Of a stretch of DNA of 64,000 nucleotides, positions 34,250 through 43,617 are shown piece after piece; positions within the stretch are counted from its first letter, which is position 1; each line of letters opens with the position of its first letter. The position numbers and the translations under genes were made by a program. The stretch comes from Halorarum salinum (GTDB taxonomy: Archaea; Halobacteriota; Halobacteria; Halobacteriales; Haloferacaceae): assembly GCF_013402875.1 (NCBI RefSeq), contig NZ_CP058580.1, positions 1-64,000 on the forward strand, read 5' to 3'. The notes below the pieces were generated by a model. The model was given only the letters and a program-made list of their open reading frames with translations, was not told the origin of the DNA and searched no databases.

Positions 34250-34637
34250 GGTGGCGGTACGGTCGTGACCTCAATAAACGACGGGTCGACGTTCGTATCG
34301 CATGGTGATCGTATCACGACGGATTGGTGACCGGGCCGGACGTGGATCGAAACCGGACGCCGAACGGGGAGAACGGAGTCGTACGAGGCAAAACACCGGA
34401 ATCGCGTGGGACGTTCGGATCGCTCATCGTTCCGGGACGAGCACTCGCCGATCGGATACGTCCACCTGACATGACTACCACACCTATATATAAGGTATAT
34501 GTCATCAGGGCGGACGTCGCCCGGCGTCGACGGTTCGGACTGCGGGTCGATCGACGCGGGCGCGAGCCATGTCGCTGTCGAACCCTTTACCACCTCGCGG
34601 GTGTCAGGGTTCCACAACTGACTCGAGTGAAACACAC
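34250..34637. promoter_or_regulatory. Divergent intergenic region with AT-rich promoter core
   Basis: No credible gene is present in these 388 nt. The minus-strand promoter of the hypothetical gene is at 34271-34280. The plus strand has an exceptional AT run CTATATATAAGGTATAT (34484-34500) flanked by inverted CCTGA/TCAGG arms, and a second TATA-like CCCTTTAC (34583-34590) about 50 nt before the GTG at 34638. Two stacked promoters for the FAD/Fe-S gene are likely. Confidence 0.5.
34465..34509. promoter_or_regulatory. TATA-like core framed by inverted repeat
   Basis: CCTGA...TGAC (34465-34475) and GTCATCAGG (34501-34509) are imperfect inverted arms on either side of the AT run 34484-34500. The left arm has two extra bases between its half motifs. 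A regulator dimer spanning a promoter core would look like this. Confidence 0.4.
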
Positions 34638-37600
34638 GTGACGGCAAGCGAACGACACTCCCCGTTCGAGGAGGAGCACGACGACCCGGCGACCGACGCA
34701 CGCGCGAACTACGACTACGCGGGCGAGACCGTCGAGCGACCGGCGCTCGTGGCCGACATCGAGGGACTCGTCGACGGCGAGGTCCGCTTCGACGAGTACA
34801 CCCGCCAACTGTACGCCACCGACGCGAGCATCTACGAGGTGACGCCGGTCGGCGTCGTCTTCCCGCGGGACACCGCCGACGTGAGCGCGACCGTCGAGTA
34901 CTGTGCCGAGCGGGAGATCCCCGTGCTCCCCCGGGGGGGCGGCACCAGCCTCGCCGGCCAGGCCGTCAACGAGGCGGTCGTCCTCGATCTGGCCCGCCAC
35001 ATGGACGACGTCGTCGAGGTCGACCCCGACGCCCGACGCGCGCGCACCCAGGCCGGCGCCGTGCTGGCCGACGTCAACGCGGAACTGGCCCCGCACGGGC
35101 TGAAGTTCGCGCCCGACCCGGCCGCAGGCAACCGGAGCGTCATCGGCGGCGCCATCGGCAACAACTCGACGGGCGCCCACTCGCTGAAGTACGGCAAGAC
35201 CGACGCCTACGTCGAGTCCTGTGAAGTCGTCCTCGCGGACGGCACGGTCACGACGTTCGGCGAACTCACGCTCGCGGAACTCCGCGACCGCGCGGACCCC
35301 GGGGGCGACCTCGAGGCCCGCATCCACGCCGAGGTCGCCCGGATCGTCGACGAGGACGCCGACGAGGTGGTGGCGCGCTACCCCGACATGAAGCGGAACG
35401 TCTCGGGGTACAACCTCGACGTGCTGATCGAGGAGGCGCGCGAGGGATCGGTGAACCTGGCGCGCCTGCTGGCCGGCAGCGAGGGGACGCTCGCGGTCGT
35501 CACGGAGGCCGAGGTGTCGCTCGAACCCGTGCCGGAGACGAAGTCGCTCGCGTTCCTGACCTACCGGAGCGTCGTCGACGCGATGGAGGACGTGCCCCGC
35601 ATCCTCGAACACGACGCGGCCGCCGTCGAACTCATCGACGACGTGCTGCTCGACCTCGCGCGCGACACCGCCGAGTTCGAGGAGGTCGCGGGGATGCTCC
35701 CCGACGGGACCGAAGCGGCGCTGCTGGTCGAGTTCTACGCCGAGACGGACGCGGCCGGCGAGCGGAAGGTCGCCGACCTGATCGCCGACCACGTGCCCGA
35801 CGGGGGTGGGGACGCGGGCGCCGAGGGCACCGACGACACGCCCGCGTTCGCGGCGCTCGAGGCCCACGACGACGCCGAGCGGGCGGCGTTCTGGAAGCTC
35901 CGCAAGTCGGGGCTCCCCATCCTGCTGGGCCGGACCTCGGACGCGAAGCACGCCTCGTTCATCGAGGACTGCGCCGTGCCGCCCGAGCACCTGGCCGAGT
36001 ACGTCCAGGGGTTCCAGGAGATCCTCGCCGAGCACGACACGTTCGCGTCCTTCTACGCGCACGCGGGCCCGGGGGTCCTCCACGTCCGCCCGCTCGTGAA
36101 CACCAAGGAACCCATCGAGGTCGAGGCGATGGAGTCCATCGCGGACGCGGTCACCGACCTGGTCGTCGAGTACGGCGGGTCGGTGTCCGGGGAACACGGC
36201 GACGGGCGCGCCCGGACCCAGTGGAACCGGAAGCTGTACGGCGACGCGCTCTGGGAGACGTTCCGCGACCTGAAGGCAGCGTTCGACCCGGACTGGCTGC
36301 TCAACCCCGGGCAGGTCTGTGGCGACGCGAGGATGACCGAGAACCTCCGGTTCGACCCCGAGTACGAGTTCGACGCCGGCCTCGACCCCGCGCTCGAGTG
36401 GGACAACGAGAACGGCTTCCGGGGGATGGCGGAACTCTGTCACGGCTGTGGCGGCTGTCGGGGCAAGCAGGACACGACCGGCGGCGTCATGTGTCCGACC
36501 TACCGGGCCGCCAACGAGGAGATGCTCTCGACCAGGGGGCGGGCGAACATGCTGCGGCAGGCGATGAGCGGCGACCTCCCGGAGGGCGAGCAGTTCGACG
36601 TGGAGTTCATGCACGAGGTGTTGGAGCTCTGCATCGGCTGCAAGGGCTGTTCGCGCGACTGTCCCAGCGAGGTCGACATGGCGAAGCTGAAGGCCGAGGT
36701 GACCCACGAGTACCACGAGCGCAACGGGTCGAGCCTCCGCGACCGCCTGTTCGCGAACGTGGACACGTTCGCCGCGCTCGGGAGCGCGACCGCCCCCGTC
36801 TCGAACTGGGCGACGAAGGTGCCCGGCGCCCGCCGCGCGCTGGAGGCGGCCGTGGGGATCAGCCGCGACCGCGAACTGCCGGCGTTCGAGCGCGAGACGC
36901 TGCTCGACTGGTGGGCCGACCGGGGGCCCCGGGTCCCCGAGTCCGACGCGGCCCGGAAGGCGGTGCTGTTCCCGGACACGTTCACGAACTACGCGAACCC
37001 GGCGCTCGGGAGGGCGGCGGTCCGCGTGCTCGAGGCCGCCGGCGTCCACGTGGACGTGGCGGAGCAGACGGACTCCGGGCGGCCCGCCCACTCGAAGGGG
37101 TTCCTCGACCGGTCGCGGGCGGCCGCGGCGGCGAACGTCGAGGCGCTCGAACCGCGAGTCGCGGACGGCTGGGACGTCGTGCTCGTCGAGCCCTCCGACG
37201 CCGTGATGTTCCAGTCGGACTACCGCGACCTGCTCGGCGAGGAAGCCGACCCGCTCGCGAGCAACACGTACGGCGCGTGCGAGTACGTCGATACGTTCCG
37301 GCTGGACGAGGGAGTGGACTGGGCGGCCCCGGCGGAGTCGGACCCGCTGGTGTACCACGGCCACTGCCACCAGAAGTCCACGAAGAAGGATCACCACGCG
37401 GTCGGCGTGCTCCGGCGGGCCGGCTACGAGGTGGCTCCGCTCGACTCCGGATGCTGTGGGATGGCGGGGACGTTCGGCTACGAGGCCGAGCACGACTCGC
37501 TCAGCCGCGCCATCGGGGGCATCCTCGGCGATCAGATCGCGGACGCACCGGACGGGACGGTGGTCGCGCCGGGCGAGTCCTGTCGCTCGCAATTGGAAGA

Positions 37601-37661
37601 CGTCGTGGGCGAGCGGGAGCCGCCCCACCCCGTCGAGGCGTTGGCGGCCGCGCTGGACTGA
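34638..37661 (+). CDS. FAD-linked oxidase / Fe-S / CCG-domain fusion (D-lactate or D-2-hydroxyacid dehydrogenase type)
   Basis: This protein has about 1007 residues. The order is an FAD-binding PCMH domain (VLPRGGGTSLAGQAV, IGGAIGNNSTGAHS), an FAD-linked oxidase C-terminal domain with GSVSGEHGDGRART, a di-cluster 4Fe-4S domain (LCHGCGGCRG...CPTY and LCIGCKGCSRDCPSEVD), then a CCG domain (HGHCHQKS, DSGCCGMAGTFGYE). This is the GlpC-fused Dld/GlcD-type architecture that oxidises D-2-hydroxy acids and passes electrons to the quinone pool or another carrier. I chose the GTG at 34638 because the ATG at 34569 adds residues unlike the family and lies before the proximal TATA box. The substrate is uncertain: D-lactate, glycolate and D-2-hydroxyglutarate are options. 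Confidence 0.88.
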   Translation: MTASERHSPFEEEHDDPATDARANYDYAGETVERPALVADIEGLVDGEVRFDEYTRQLYATDASIYEVTPVGVVFPRDTADVSATVEYCAEREIPVLPRGGGTSLAGQAVNEAVVLDLARHMDDVVEVDPDARRARTQAGAVLADVNAELAPHGLKFAPDPAAGNRSVIGGAIGNNSTGAHSLKYGKTDAYVESCEVVLADGTVTTFGELTLAELRDRADPGGDLEARIHAEVARIVDEDADEVVARYPDMKRNVSGYNLDVLIEEAREGSVNLARLLAGSEGTLAVVTEAEVSLEPVPETKSLAFLTYRSVVDAMEDVPRILEHDAAAVELIDDVLLDLARDTAEFEEVAGMLPDGTEAALLVEFYAETDAAGERKVADLIADHVPDGGGDAGAEGTDDTPAFAALEAHDDAERAAFWKLRKSGLPILLGRTSDAKHASFIEDCAVPPEHLAEYVQGFQEILAEHDTFASFYAHAGPGVLHVRPLVNTKEPIEVEAMESIADAVTDLVVEYGGSVSGEHGDGRARTQWNRKLYGDALWETFRDLKAAFDPDWLLNPGQVCGDARMTENLRFDPEYEFDAGLDPALEWDNENGFRGMAELCHGCGGCRGKQDTTGGVMCPTYRAANEEMLSTRGRANMLRQAMSGDLPEGEQFDVEFMHEVLELCIGCKGCSRDCPSEVDMAKLKAEVTHEYHERNGSSLRDRLFANVDTFAALGSATAPVSNWATKVPGARRALEAAVGISRDRELPAFERETLLDWWADRGPRVPESDAARKAVLFPDTFTNYANPALGRAAVRVLEAAGVHVDVAEQTDSGRPAHSKGFLDRSRAAAAANVEALEPRVADGWDVVLVEPSDAVMFQSDYRDLLGEEADPLASNTYGACEYVDTFRLDEGVDWAAPAESDPLVYHGHCHQKSTKKDHHAVGVLRRAGYEVAPLDSGCCGMAGTFGYEAEHDSLSRAIGGILGDQIADAPDGTVVAPGESCRSQLEDVVGEREPPHPVEALAAALD

Positions 37662-37738
37662 TCGGTGCGGTCGTACGGTCTGCCGGGCCGGCCCCGTCGC
37701 GTCCCGGCCGCGTTCCTCGGCGGAAGCCTGCCGGCCGT

Positions 37739-38965
37739 TCAGTACCGGCCGACGTTCGCGATCGGCGGGCCGCCCCGCGGCCCGTACGGCGCGTCGTCGA
37801 GCCACTCGCCGGCGTCCTCCCAGTAGTCGGACAGCCCCGCGGCGGCCCGCTTCTTGAACTTCGTCACGACGCCGTCGCCCTGGAGGTACTCGAGCGCCTC
37901 GCCGGCGGCGTTCTTGTTGTACTCGGCGGCCGTCTCGCGCCGGGAGGCGTACAGTTCGACCTCGGCGCGGGCGACGCCGCGGCTCCTGGCCCGCGAGGCG
38001 ACCGCGATGGCCGAGGCCGCCTCGTCGGCGTCGGCGATGCCGGAGTTCATCCCCCGGGCGCCGAACGGCGCGAACAGGTGGCCGGCCTCGCCCGCGAGCA
38101 GCACCCGCCGGTGCTCGTCGACGAACGTGTCCGCGGTGACCTGCTTGAACTGGTAGGAGGAGACCCACGCGACGCGGTCGCGGTAGCGCTCGCCGAGCGT
38201 CGTCGCGACCATGTCGCTCACGGCCTCGTCGCTGGCGAGGCGCTCGGGGTCGTCGGTCACCTTGCACTGGATGTCGACGCGCCACCCGCCCGTGAACGGG
38301 ACGAGCAGGACGTTCCGGCCGTCCAGGTCCGGGTGGTCGTAGTGGAACACGCGCTCGTGGTCGCGCGGGTTCTCGGGGTCCTCGTCGACGTCTGCGATGA
38401 TGAACGAGTTCTCCGACTGGCTCCCGTCGAACTCGGAGCCGATCTCCTTGCGGACCGTCGAGCCGGCGCCGTCGGCGCCGACGACGTACGGCGACTCCCA
38501 CTCCTCGCCGTCCTCGGTCACGACGCGGACGCCGTCGGCGCTCGACTCGACCGTCTCGACCGTCGAGTCCCAGTGGACGTCGACGCCGACCTCCTCGAGC
38601 GTCTCGAGGAGGAAGTCCTCGGTGTCGACCTGCGGCAGGCTGGTGAAGTGGGGCAGGTCGCCGCTGCCGCCGGGGGTGGAGTAGGTGCGCGAGAACACCT
38701 CCTTGCCCCGCCACAGCGTCCGCCGGGTGGGCCACACGAGGCCGGCGTCGGCGAGCCGCTTCCCCAGCCCATCGTGGTTGCGTTCGAGGGTGTGGAGCGT
38801 CGAGCCGTGCACGTAGATCGCCCGGCTTCCCGGCCGTTCACGGTCCTCCGACTCCGCCTCGAGGACGACGGCCGGAACGCCCCGCGCCTCCAGCGCGAGC
38901 GCGGCGGTCATCCCGGTCGGCCCGGCACCGGCGACGACGACGGGTTCGTCGTGACTCTCGGACAT
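37739..38965 (-). CDS. FAD-dependent aromatic-type monooxygenase
   Basis: This 408-residue protein has an N-terminal Rossmann motif VVVAGAGPTGMTAALALEARG (GxGxxG), the middle strand YVVGADGAGSTVRKEIG (DG motif for FAD and NADPH), and VLLAGEAGHLFAPFGARGMNSGI (GD-type FAD motif with Glu in place of Asp). This is the flavoprotein hydroxylase family that hydroxylates phenolic acids or their CoA esters. ATG 38965 is chosen because the motif follows within 10 residues. It diverges from an aldehyde dehydrogenase and lies near gentisate dioxygenase, so hydroxylation giving gentisate or gentisyl-CoA is plausible. That assignment is inferred. Confidence 0.85.
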   Translation of the reverse strand: MSESHDEPVVVAGAGPTGMTAALALEARGVPAVVLEAESEDRERPGSRAIYVHGSTLHTLERNHDGLGKRLADAGLVWPTRRTLWRGKEVFSRTYSTPGGSGDLPHFTSLPQVDTEDFLLETLEEVGVDVHWDSTVETVESSADGVRVVTEDGEEWESPYVVGADGAGSTVRKEIGSEFDGSQSENSFIIADVDEDPENPRDHERVFHYDHPDLDGRNVLLVPFTGGWRVDIQCKVTDDPERLASDEAVSDMVATTLGERYRDRVAWVSSYQFKQVTADTFVDEHRRVLLAGEAGHLFAPFGARGMNSGIADADEAASAIAVASRARSRGVARAEVELYASRRETAAEYNKNAAGEALEYLQGDGVVTKFKKRAAAGLSDYWEDAGEWLDDAPYGPRGGPPIANVGRY

Positions 38966-38980
38966 ACACCGGGCTTTCGA

Positions 38981-39084
38981 GGGTGCACCCAAAGCGGTTT
39001 TGGTTACCACACCACGTCCTCGCCGTCGCGAGCGCCGTTCGTGTTATCTCACCCCAAGGTTGAATAGCCAGTTTGCGAAGGTGC
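38981..39084. promoter_or_regulatory. Divergent promoter with repeated GTGCAC element
   Basis: The palindrome GGGTGCACCC (38981-38990) lies 16 nt before the monooxygenase ATG. A related AAGGTGCAC (39076-39084) lies just before the aldehyde dehydrogenase ATG at 39089. Both are preceded by a TTT(G)CGA stretch. A TATA-like GTTGAATAGCC (39059-39069) serves the dehydrogenase. Matching elements close to both starts suggest a shared regulator. Confidence 0.4.
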
Positions 39085-39088
39085 ACGC

Positions 39089-40567
39089 ATGGCGCAGGAA
39101 GCCGCGGAGAGCCTCGGAATCGGCGGGAACTGGGATCGCATGTACGTCGACGGGGAGTGGCGCGAGACGTCCGATCGACGACGGCTGAGCGTGGAGAACC
39201 CCGCGACGCGAGAGGAGATTGCCACCGTCCCCGAGGGGAGACCCGAGGACGTGGACGAGGCGTTCGAGGCGGCGCTCGCCGCCCAGGAGGGGTGGGCGGC
39301 CCGGCCCCCGCAGGCGCGCGCGGAGGTCGTCCAGGCGGCGATGCACGTGATGGACGAGCACGGGGACGAACTGTCGGAGGTGCTCATCGCCGAGGGCGGG
39401 AGCACCCACGTGAAGGCCCACACCGAACTCGACGTCCTCGCACCCGGGATGATGGCCGAGGCGGCCGGTTTCCCGACGCGCTCGCAGGGGACCCACTCCG
39501 ACTCGGTCATCCCCGGCAAGGAGAACGAGGTCCGGCGGGTGCCGAAGGGCGTCGTCGGCGTCATCACGCCGTGGAACGTCCCGTTCCACCTGTCGATGCG
39601 CGCGGTCGCGCCCGCCATCGCGCTCGGCAACGCGGTCGTGCTGAAGCCGGCGCCCGAGACGCCCATCGGCGGCGGCCTCGCGCTCGCGAAGGTGTTCGAG
39701 GAGGCGGGGCTCCCGCCGGGCGTGCTCAACGTGGTCCCGGGCGGGGCCGACCCCGGCGACGCCGTCGCCTCCCACCCCGACGCGGACGTCGTCTCGTTCA
39801 CCGGCTCCTCGGAGGTCGGGAAGCTCGTCGCACGGAACGCGGGCGAGAACCTCTCGCTGCCGGCGCTCGAACTCGGCGGCAACAACCCCCACGTCGTGCT
39901 GGAGGACGCGGACCTCGACCTGGCGGTCGACACGGCCGTTTTCGGCTCGTTCTTCCACCAGGGGCAGATCTGCATCTCCATCAACCGCCACCTCGTCCAC
40001 GAGTCGCTGTACGACGAGTACGTCGACGGGCTGGCCGAGCGCGCGGCGGCGCTGGAGGTCGGCGACCCCGCCGAGGGCGCGGACGTGGGGCCGATCATCA
40101 ACGAGCAACAGCGCGACCAGATGGTCCAGTTCGTCGAGGAGAGCGTCGACGCCGGCGCCCGCGTCGTCGCCGGCGGCGGCCACGAGGACCTGTTCGTCGA
40201 GCCGACGGTGCTCGCGGACGTGACGAACGACATGCCGACCGCGTGTAACGAGCACTTCGGCCCCATCGCGCCGGTCATCCCCTTCTCGGACGAGGAGGAG
40301 GCCCTCGAGATCGCCAACGACACCGAGTACGGGCTCACCGGCTCGGTCGTCTCGGAGGACCTGGGGCGGGCGAAGGCGGTCGCCCGCCGCATCGACGCGG
40401 GGATGGTCCACGTCAACGACCAGCCGATCAACGACGAGCCCCACGTCCCGTTCGGCGGCGTGAAGGCGTCCGGGATGGGCCGCTACAACGGCGAGGCCAT
40501 CCTGCGCGAGCTCACCGAGGAGCGCTGGATCTCCGTCCAGCACGAGCCGCGGGAGTTCCCGATCTGA
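39089..40567 (+). CDS. NAD(P)+-dependent aldehyde dehydrogenase
   Basis: This 492-residue protein has the ALDH superfamily set: Asn in TPWNVPFHL, the cofactor Gly motif FTGSSEVGK, the general base Glu261 in LELGGNNP, and the catalytic Cys295 in FHQGQICISINRH. It oxidises an aldehyde to a carboxylic acid. The TATA-like box at 39059-39069 is about 27 nt from the ATG. Divergent pairing with a flavin monooxygenase and the nearby gentisate dioxygenase suggest an aromatic aldehyde, such as a hydroxybenzaldehyde, but the active site does not show it. Confidence 0.93.
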   Translation: MAQEAAESLGIGGNWDRMYVDGEWRETSDRRRLSVENPATREEIATVPEGRPEDVDEAFEAALAAQEGWAARPPQARAEVVQAAMHVMDEHGDELSEVLIAEGGSTHVKAHTELDVLAPGMMAEAAGFPTRSQGTHSDSVIPGKENEVRRVPKGVVGVITPWNVPFHLSMRAVAPAIALGNAVVLKPAPETPIGGGLALAKVFEEAGLPPGVLNVVPGGADPGDAVASHPDADVVSFTGSSEVGKLVARNAGENLSLPALELGGNNPHVVLEDADLDLAVDTAVFGSFFHQGQICISINRHLVHESLYDEYVDGLAERAAALEVGDPAEGADVGPIINEQQRDQMVQFVEESVDAGARVVAGGGHEDLFVEPTVLADVTNDMPTACNEHFGPIAPVIPFSDEEEALEIANDTEYGLTGSVVSEDLGRAKAVARRIDAGMVHVNDQPINDEPHVPFGGVKASGMGRYNGEAILRELTEERWISVQHEPREFPI

Positions 40568-40894
40568 CTGGCGGTTCGACGGGCGGATTCCCACGGCGCG
40601 TGCCGGCGCAGACGGAGCCGCGCCGGATGCGAGCGGGGGATGAGTGACCGACCGAGTGCCAGCGAGGGAGGGGCGAATCGGACGGAGAGGGCGAGGTGCG
40701 GTCGGGCGGGACTGAAAGGGGCCGCGGCTGTCGGGAACTTCGTCGCGACGCCCGAACGGATTCAGGAGCCGACCCGCACACGAGCTTTCGAGGTCGTCCC
40801 TGTCGCACCCTGACCGCGACCGCACCTCCGATCGACCCGGCAACACGAGGACCGATGGGCATGTTTTATGGTCGCACTCCCCCCACGACCTCCC
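40568..40894 (+). other. GC-rich intergenic stretch ending in the FAH copy 4 promoter
   Basis: I see nothing gene-like in most of these 327 nt. The last part contains TATA-like ATGTTTTATGG (40861-40871), about 29 nt before the ATG at 40895. Confidence 0.5.
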
Positions 40895-41767
40895 ATGCGA
40901 TTCGTCCACTTCGACGAGGGACGTCTGGGGCTGTTGACCGACGACGGCGTCGTCGACCTGACCGACCGCCTCGGCATCGACGCAGAGGACCCCCTCATCG
41001 AGTACATGGAGGGGGACTACGACGCGAGCGAGTACGCGGACGCCGACCCCGACTTCGACCGCGAGGAGGTCGACCTCCGCTCGCCCGTCCAGCGGCCGGG
41101 CAAGGTGATCGCCGCGCCGCTCAACTACGAGAAGCACATCGAGGAGGCCATCTCCGACAGGGACATCACCACCGAGGAGTGGTTCTCCATCGAGGACAAG
41201 GGCTACTTCCTGAAGGCGCCCTCGAGCGTCGTCGGCCCGGACCACGGCGTCGAACTCCCGTTCTCGGACCGCCGGACGGACCACGAGATCGAACTCGCGT
41301 TCGTGATGGGCAAGGAGGCCAAGGACGTCCCCGCCGAGGAGGCGTGGGACCACATCTTCGGCTACACGATCCTGCTCGACATCTCGGTGCGGGGCGACCA
41401 GGACCGCTCGAACCGGAAGTCCTACGACACGTTCACGGTGATCGGCCCGTGCGTCGTCACCGCCGACGAGATCGACGACCCGCAGGACCTCGAGATGGAG
41501 CTGCAGCTCAACGGCGAGACGCGCCAGCAGGAGAACACCGGCGACATGGTGTACACCTGCGCGGACGTCGTCCAGTACGCCTCCATCGGCGCCACCGTCG
41601 AGGTCGGCGACGTCATCACCACGGGCACGCCCGAGGGCGTGAGCGAACTCCACGACGGCGACGTCATCGACGCCGAGATCGAGGACGTCGGCTCGATGAC
41701 CGTCGACGTGACCGGGGGGGACGTGGCGTTCGCGGACGTCGACGTGGCCAAGGGCGGCCAGGAGTAG
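40895..41767 (+). CDS. Fumarylacetoacetate hydrolase (FAH) family protein, copy 4 (candidate acylpyruvate hydrolase of the gentisate route)
   Basis: This 290-residue protein has an N-terminal domain MRFVHFDEGRLGLLTDDG and a FAH core: KVIAAPLNYEKHIEEA, KAPSSVVGPDHGVEL, DHEIELAFVMGKEA (metal ligands), YTILLDISVRGDQDRS and GDVITTGTPEGVSEL. It has the longest copy-specific N-terminus and diverges from the other three in this window. In the gentisate pathway, maleylpyruvate or fumarylpyruvate is cleaved by a FAH-family hydrolase. This copy is the closest of the four to gentisate dioxygenase, so it is the best candidate by position. The shared fold alone does not prove the substrate. Confidence 0.88.
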   Translation: MRFVHFDEGRLGLLTDDGVVDLTDRLGIDAEDPLIEYMEGDYDASEYADADPDFDREEVDLRSPVQRPGKVIAAPLNYEKHIEEAISDRDITTEEWFSIEDKGYFLKAPSSVVGPDHGVELPFSDRRTDHEIELAFVMGKEAKDVPAEEAWDHIFGYTILLDISVRGDQDRSNRKSYDTFTVIGPCVVTADEIDDPQDLEMELQLNGETRQQENTGDMVYTCADVVQYASIGATVEVGDVITTGTPEGVSELHDGDVIDAEIEDVGSMTVDVTGGDVAFADVDVAKGGQE

Positions 41768-41790
41768 GTCGGGACTCGGTTCGGGTGTCG

Positions 41791-41795
41791 TTTTT
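41791..41795 (+). terminator. Oligo-T after FAH copy 4
   Basis: TTTTT preceded by GTGTCG occurs 24 nt after the stop. Archaeal RNA polymerase can terminate on such U-rich stretches without a hairpin. The run is short, so confidence is low. Confidence 0.35.
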
Positions 41796-42035
41796 CCGTT
41801 CGGTGATGGTCCGTCGTGAGCGGAAGCGGTACGGTTCGGCTCCGTGAACAAGGCGTACGGTCCGGTGAACGCCTCGAAAGCCCCCGCACTCACAGCCGCG
41901 CGCCAACCGGCTGATTCACCACCGGACGTCAGGAGAAGCCGTCACGCGAACCCCTCGAACCGACGTCGCCTCACGCGCCACGACCGATCCCGACGCGAAT
42001 CTTTTAGCCGCGCTCGGGCGAAGAGGCACGACACC

Positions 42036-43574
42036 GTGTCATCTCACTCCGACGCCCGACTCGACGACCTCGACGACCTCGTCGACCGCCTGCTCGTCCG
42101 CGACGCCGACGAGCACGCGGCGGCGGTCGAGGAACTCGCCGAGGCGGGCGACGAGCGGGTCGTCCCCCACCTGCTCGAACTCCTCGTGATCGACGCCATC
42201 GCGAACGACTGGGAGCGGTTCGGCTTCCCCGAGGTGCTCCGCAAGCACTCGCCGCCGCGCTACCTCGAACTCCCGGAGGTGCGCTGGCCGGGCGTCCGGG
42301 ACGCGCTCGCCGCCCTGGCGGAGCCGGACTTCGACTCGCCCCACGCCTGGGTCGAGTGGGAGTCGTGGTACTCGCAGCAGGGGATCGAGCCGCTGGCGGG
42401 CTTCGACGAGTGGAAGCTGCGGCTCTACAGGTCGTACCTCCCGCCCGTCGGCGGCCTCCTCGACGCGGAGCCGCGGTCGTTCGACCTCCAGGACGTCAGG
42501 TGGGGCAACTGCGACCGGTCGTTCCTCGCGGCGCTGAACGCGCCCGACTTCGTCCCCGGCGACGCGGTGGACGCGTCGGGCGGCGACGCGTCCGCGGACG
42601 GCGACGGAACGGACGACGCGACCGCCGCCGAGCACGACGGATCGACCGACGACGCAGCGGGTACGGGCGACGAGTACGAGCGCTACCTGAAGGACGGCGA
42701 CACGGTCTTCGGCTTCGAACTCGGCGGCGTCGCCTACGCGGTGCCGCGCTGGGTGCTGTTCCCGCACGAACTCCTGAACGCCGTGCTGGAAGGGGTCCCC
42801 GTGAGCCTCACCTACTGCACGCTGTGTAACGCGCCCATCCTCTACGACCGGCGCGTCGGCGGCTCCACCGCCGCCGGCGGCGACGACGACCGGGACGTCC
42901 TCACCTTCGGCAGTTCGGGGATGCTCGCGTCGGGCAACAAGGTGATGTACGACGAGGAGACCGAGACGCTGTGGGACCAGCACGCGGGCGTCCCCATCGC
43001 CGGCGACTACCTCGCCGAGGACCCGGACCTCGTGCTCGACGTGCTGTCGGTCACCCAGACCACGTGGGGCGAGTGGAAGGACGAGTACCCCGACACGCTG
43101 GCGCTCGACGTCGACACCGGCTACGACTTCGACTACTCCCACTACGACGGCGAACTCGGCATCTTCCGGCACTACTGGGAGAACGGGGACGTCGTCCAGC
43201 CCGGGGTCCGCCGGGAGGAGGGCGAACTCCCCGAGAAGGCCGAGGTGTACGGCGTCGTCGGAGACGAGGCGAGCGAGGTGTGGGTCGTCCCGCGCGACGC
43301 GCTGGCCGACATGAACGTCGTGACCGGCGAGGCGGCGGGTCGCGAGGTGGTCGCGTTCCTCGACGCGACCGACGACGTGGCCGTCTACGAGGCGCCGCCG
43401 ACGCCCGTGGAGCTGGTCGCGGACGGGCTCCGGGACGCCGAGGGGGACCTCTGGGCCGTACACCGGAACGAACTGCACAGCCAGGACGGCGAGACCCGCG
43501 AGCGCGTCGTCGGCCGACACGGCCTCTGGTTCGCCTTCCGGACCCACTACGACCGGGCCACGGTCCTCCGGTGA
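42036..43574 (+). CDS. DUF3179-domain protein with N-terminal HEAT-like helices
   Basis: This protein has about 512 residues. The first 70 residues look like helical repeat units (AAAVEELAEAGDERVVPHLLELLV). The C-terminal two thirds match the DUF3179 pattern: VAYAVPRWVLFPHELLNAVLEGVPVSLTYCTLCNAPILYDRRV, then FGSSGMLASGNKVMYDEETETLWDQHAGVPI. The YCTLC motif is conserved in the family, whose function is unknown. A 45-residue acidic low-complexity insert (about 180-225) splits the two parts. The GTG at 42036 is chosen because a TATA-like AATCTTTTAG (41998-42007) lies about 30 nt upstream. No signal peptide is visible. Confidence 0.8.
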   Translation: MSSHSDARLDDLDDLVDRLLVRDADEHAAAVEELAEAGDERVVPHLLELLVIDAIANDWERFGFPEVLRKHSPPRYLELPEVRWPGVRDALAALAEPDFDSPHAWVEWESWYSQQGIEPLAGFDEWKLRLYRSYLPPVGGLLDAEPRSFDLQDVRWGNCDRSFLAALNAPDFVPGDAVDASGGDASADGDGTDDATAAEHDGSTDDAAGTGDEYERYLKDGDTVFGFELGGVAYAVPRWVLFPHELLNAVLEGVPVSLTYCTLCNAPILYDRRVGGSTAAGGDDDRDVLTFGSSGMLASGNKVMYDEETETLWDQHAGVPIAGDYLAEDPDLVLDVLSVTQTTWGEWKDEYPDTLALDVDTGYDFDYSHYDGELGIFRHYWENGDVVQPGVRREEGELPEKAEVYGVVGDEASEVWVVPRDALADMNVVTGEAAGREVVAFLDATDDVAVYEAPPTPVELVADGLRDAEGDLWAVHRNELHSQDGETRERVVGRHGLWFAFRTHYDRATVLR

Positions 43575-43617
43575 GCCGGAACCCCATTTCGTGGTCGCGA
43601 CCGCCCGTAGGGGGCGA

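Noticed and set aside
34569-34637. ATG start 23 codons upstream for the FAD/Fe-S protein
   Set aside because: It precedes or overlaps the proximal TATA-like box, and the added residues do not look like a family N-terminus. GTG 34638 is preferred.
34587-38735. Very long minus-strand open frame (1382 codons)
   Set aside because: It is antisense to the FAD/Fe-S gene and spans into the monooxygenase gene in another frame. It is rich in Arg/Val/Gly as expected for a GC-rich shadow and has no domain motifs.
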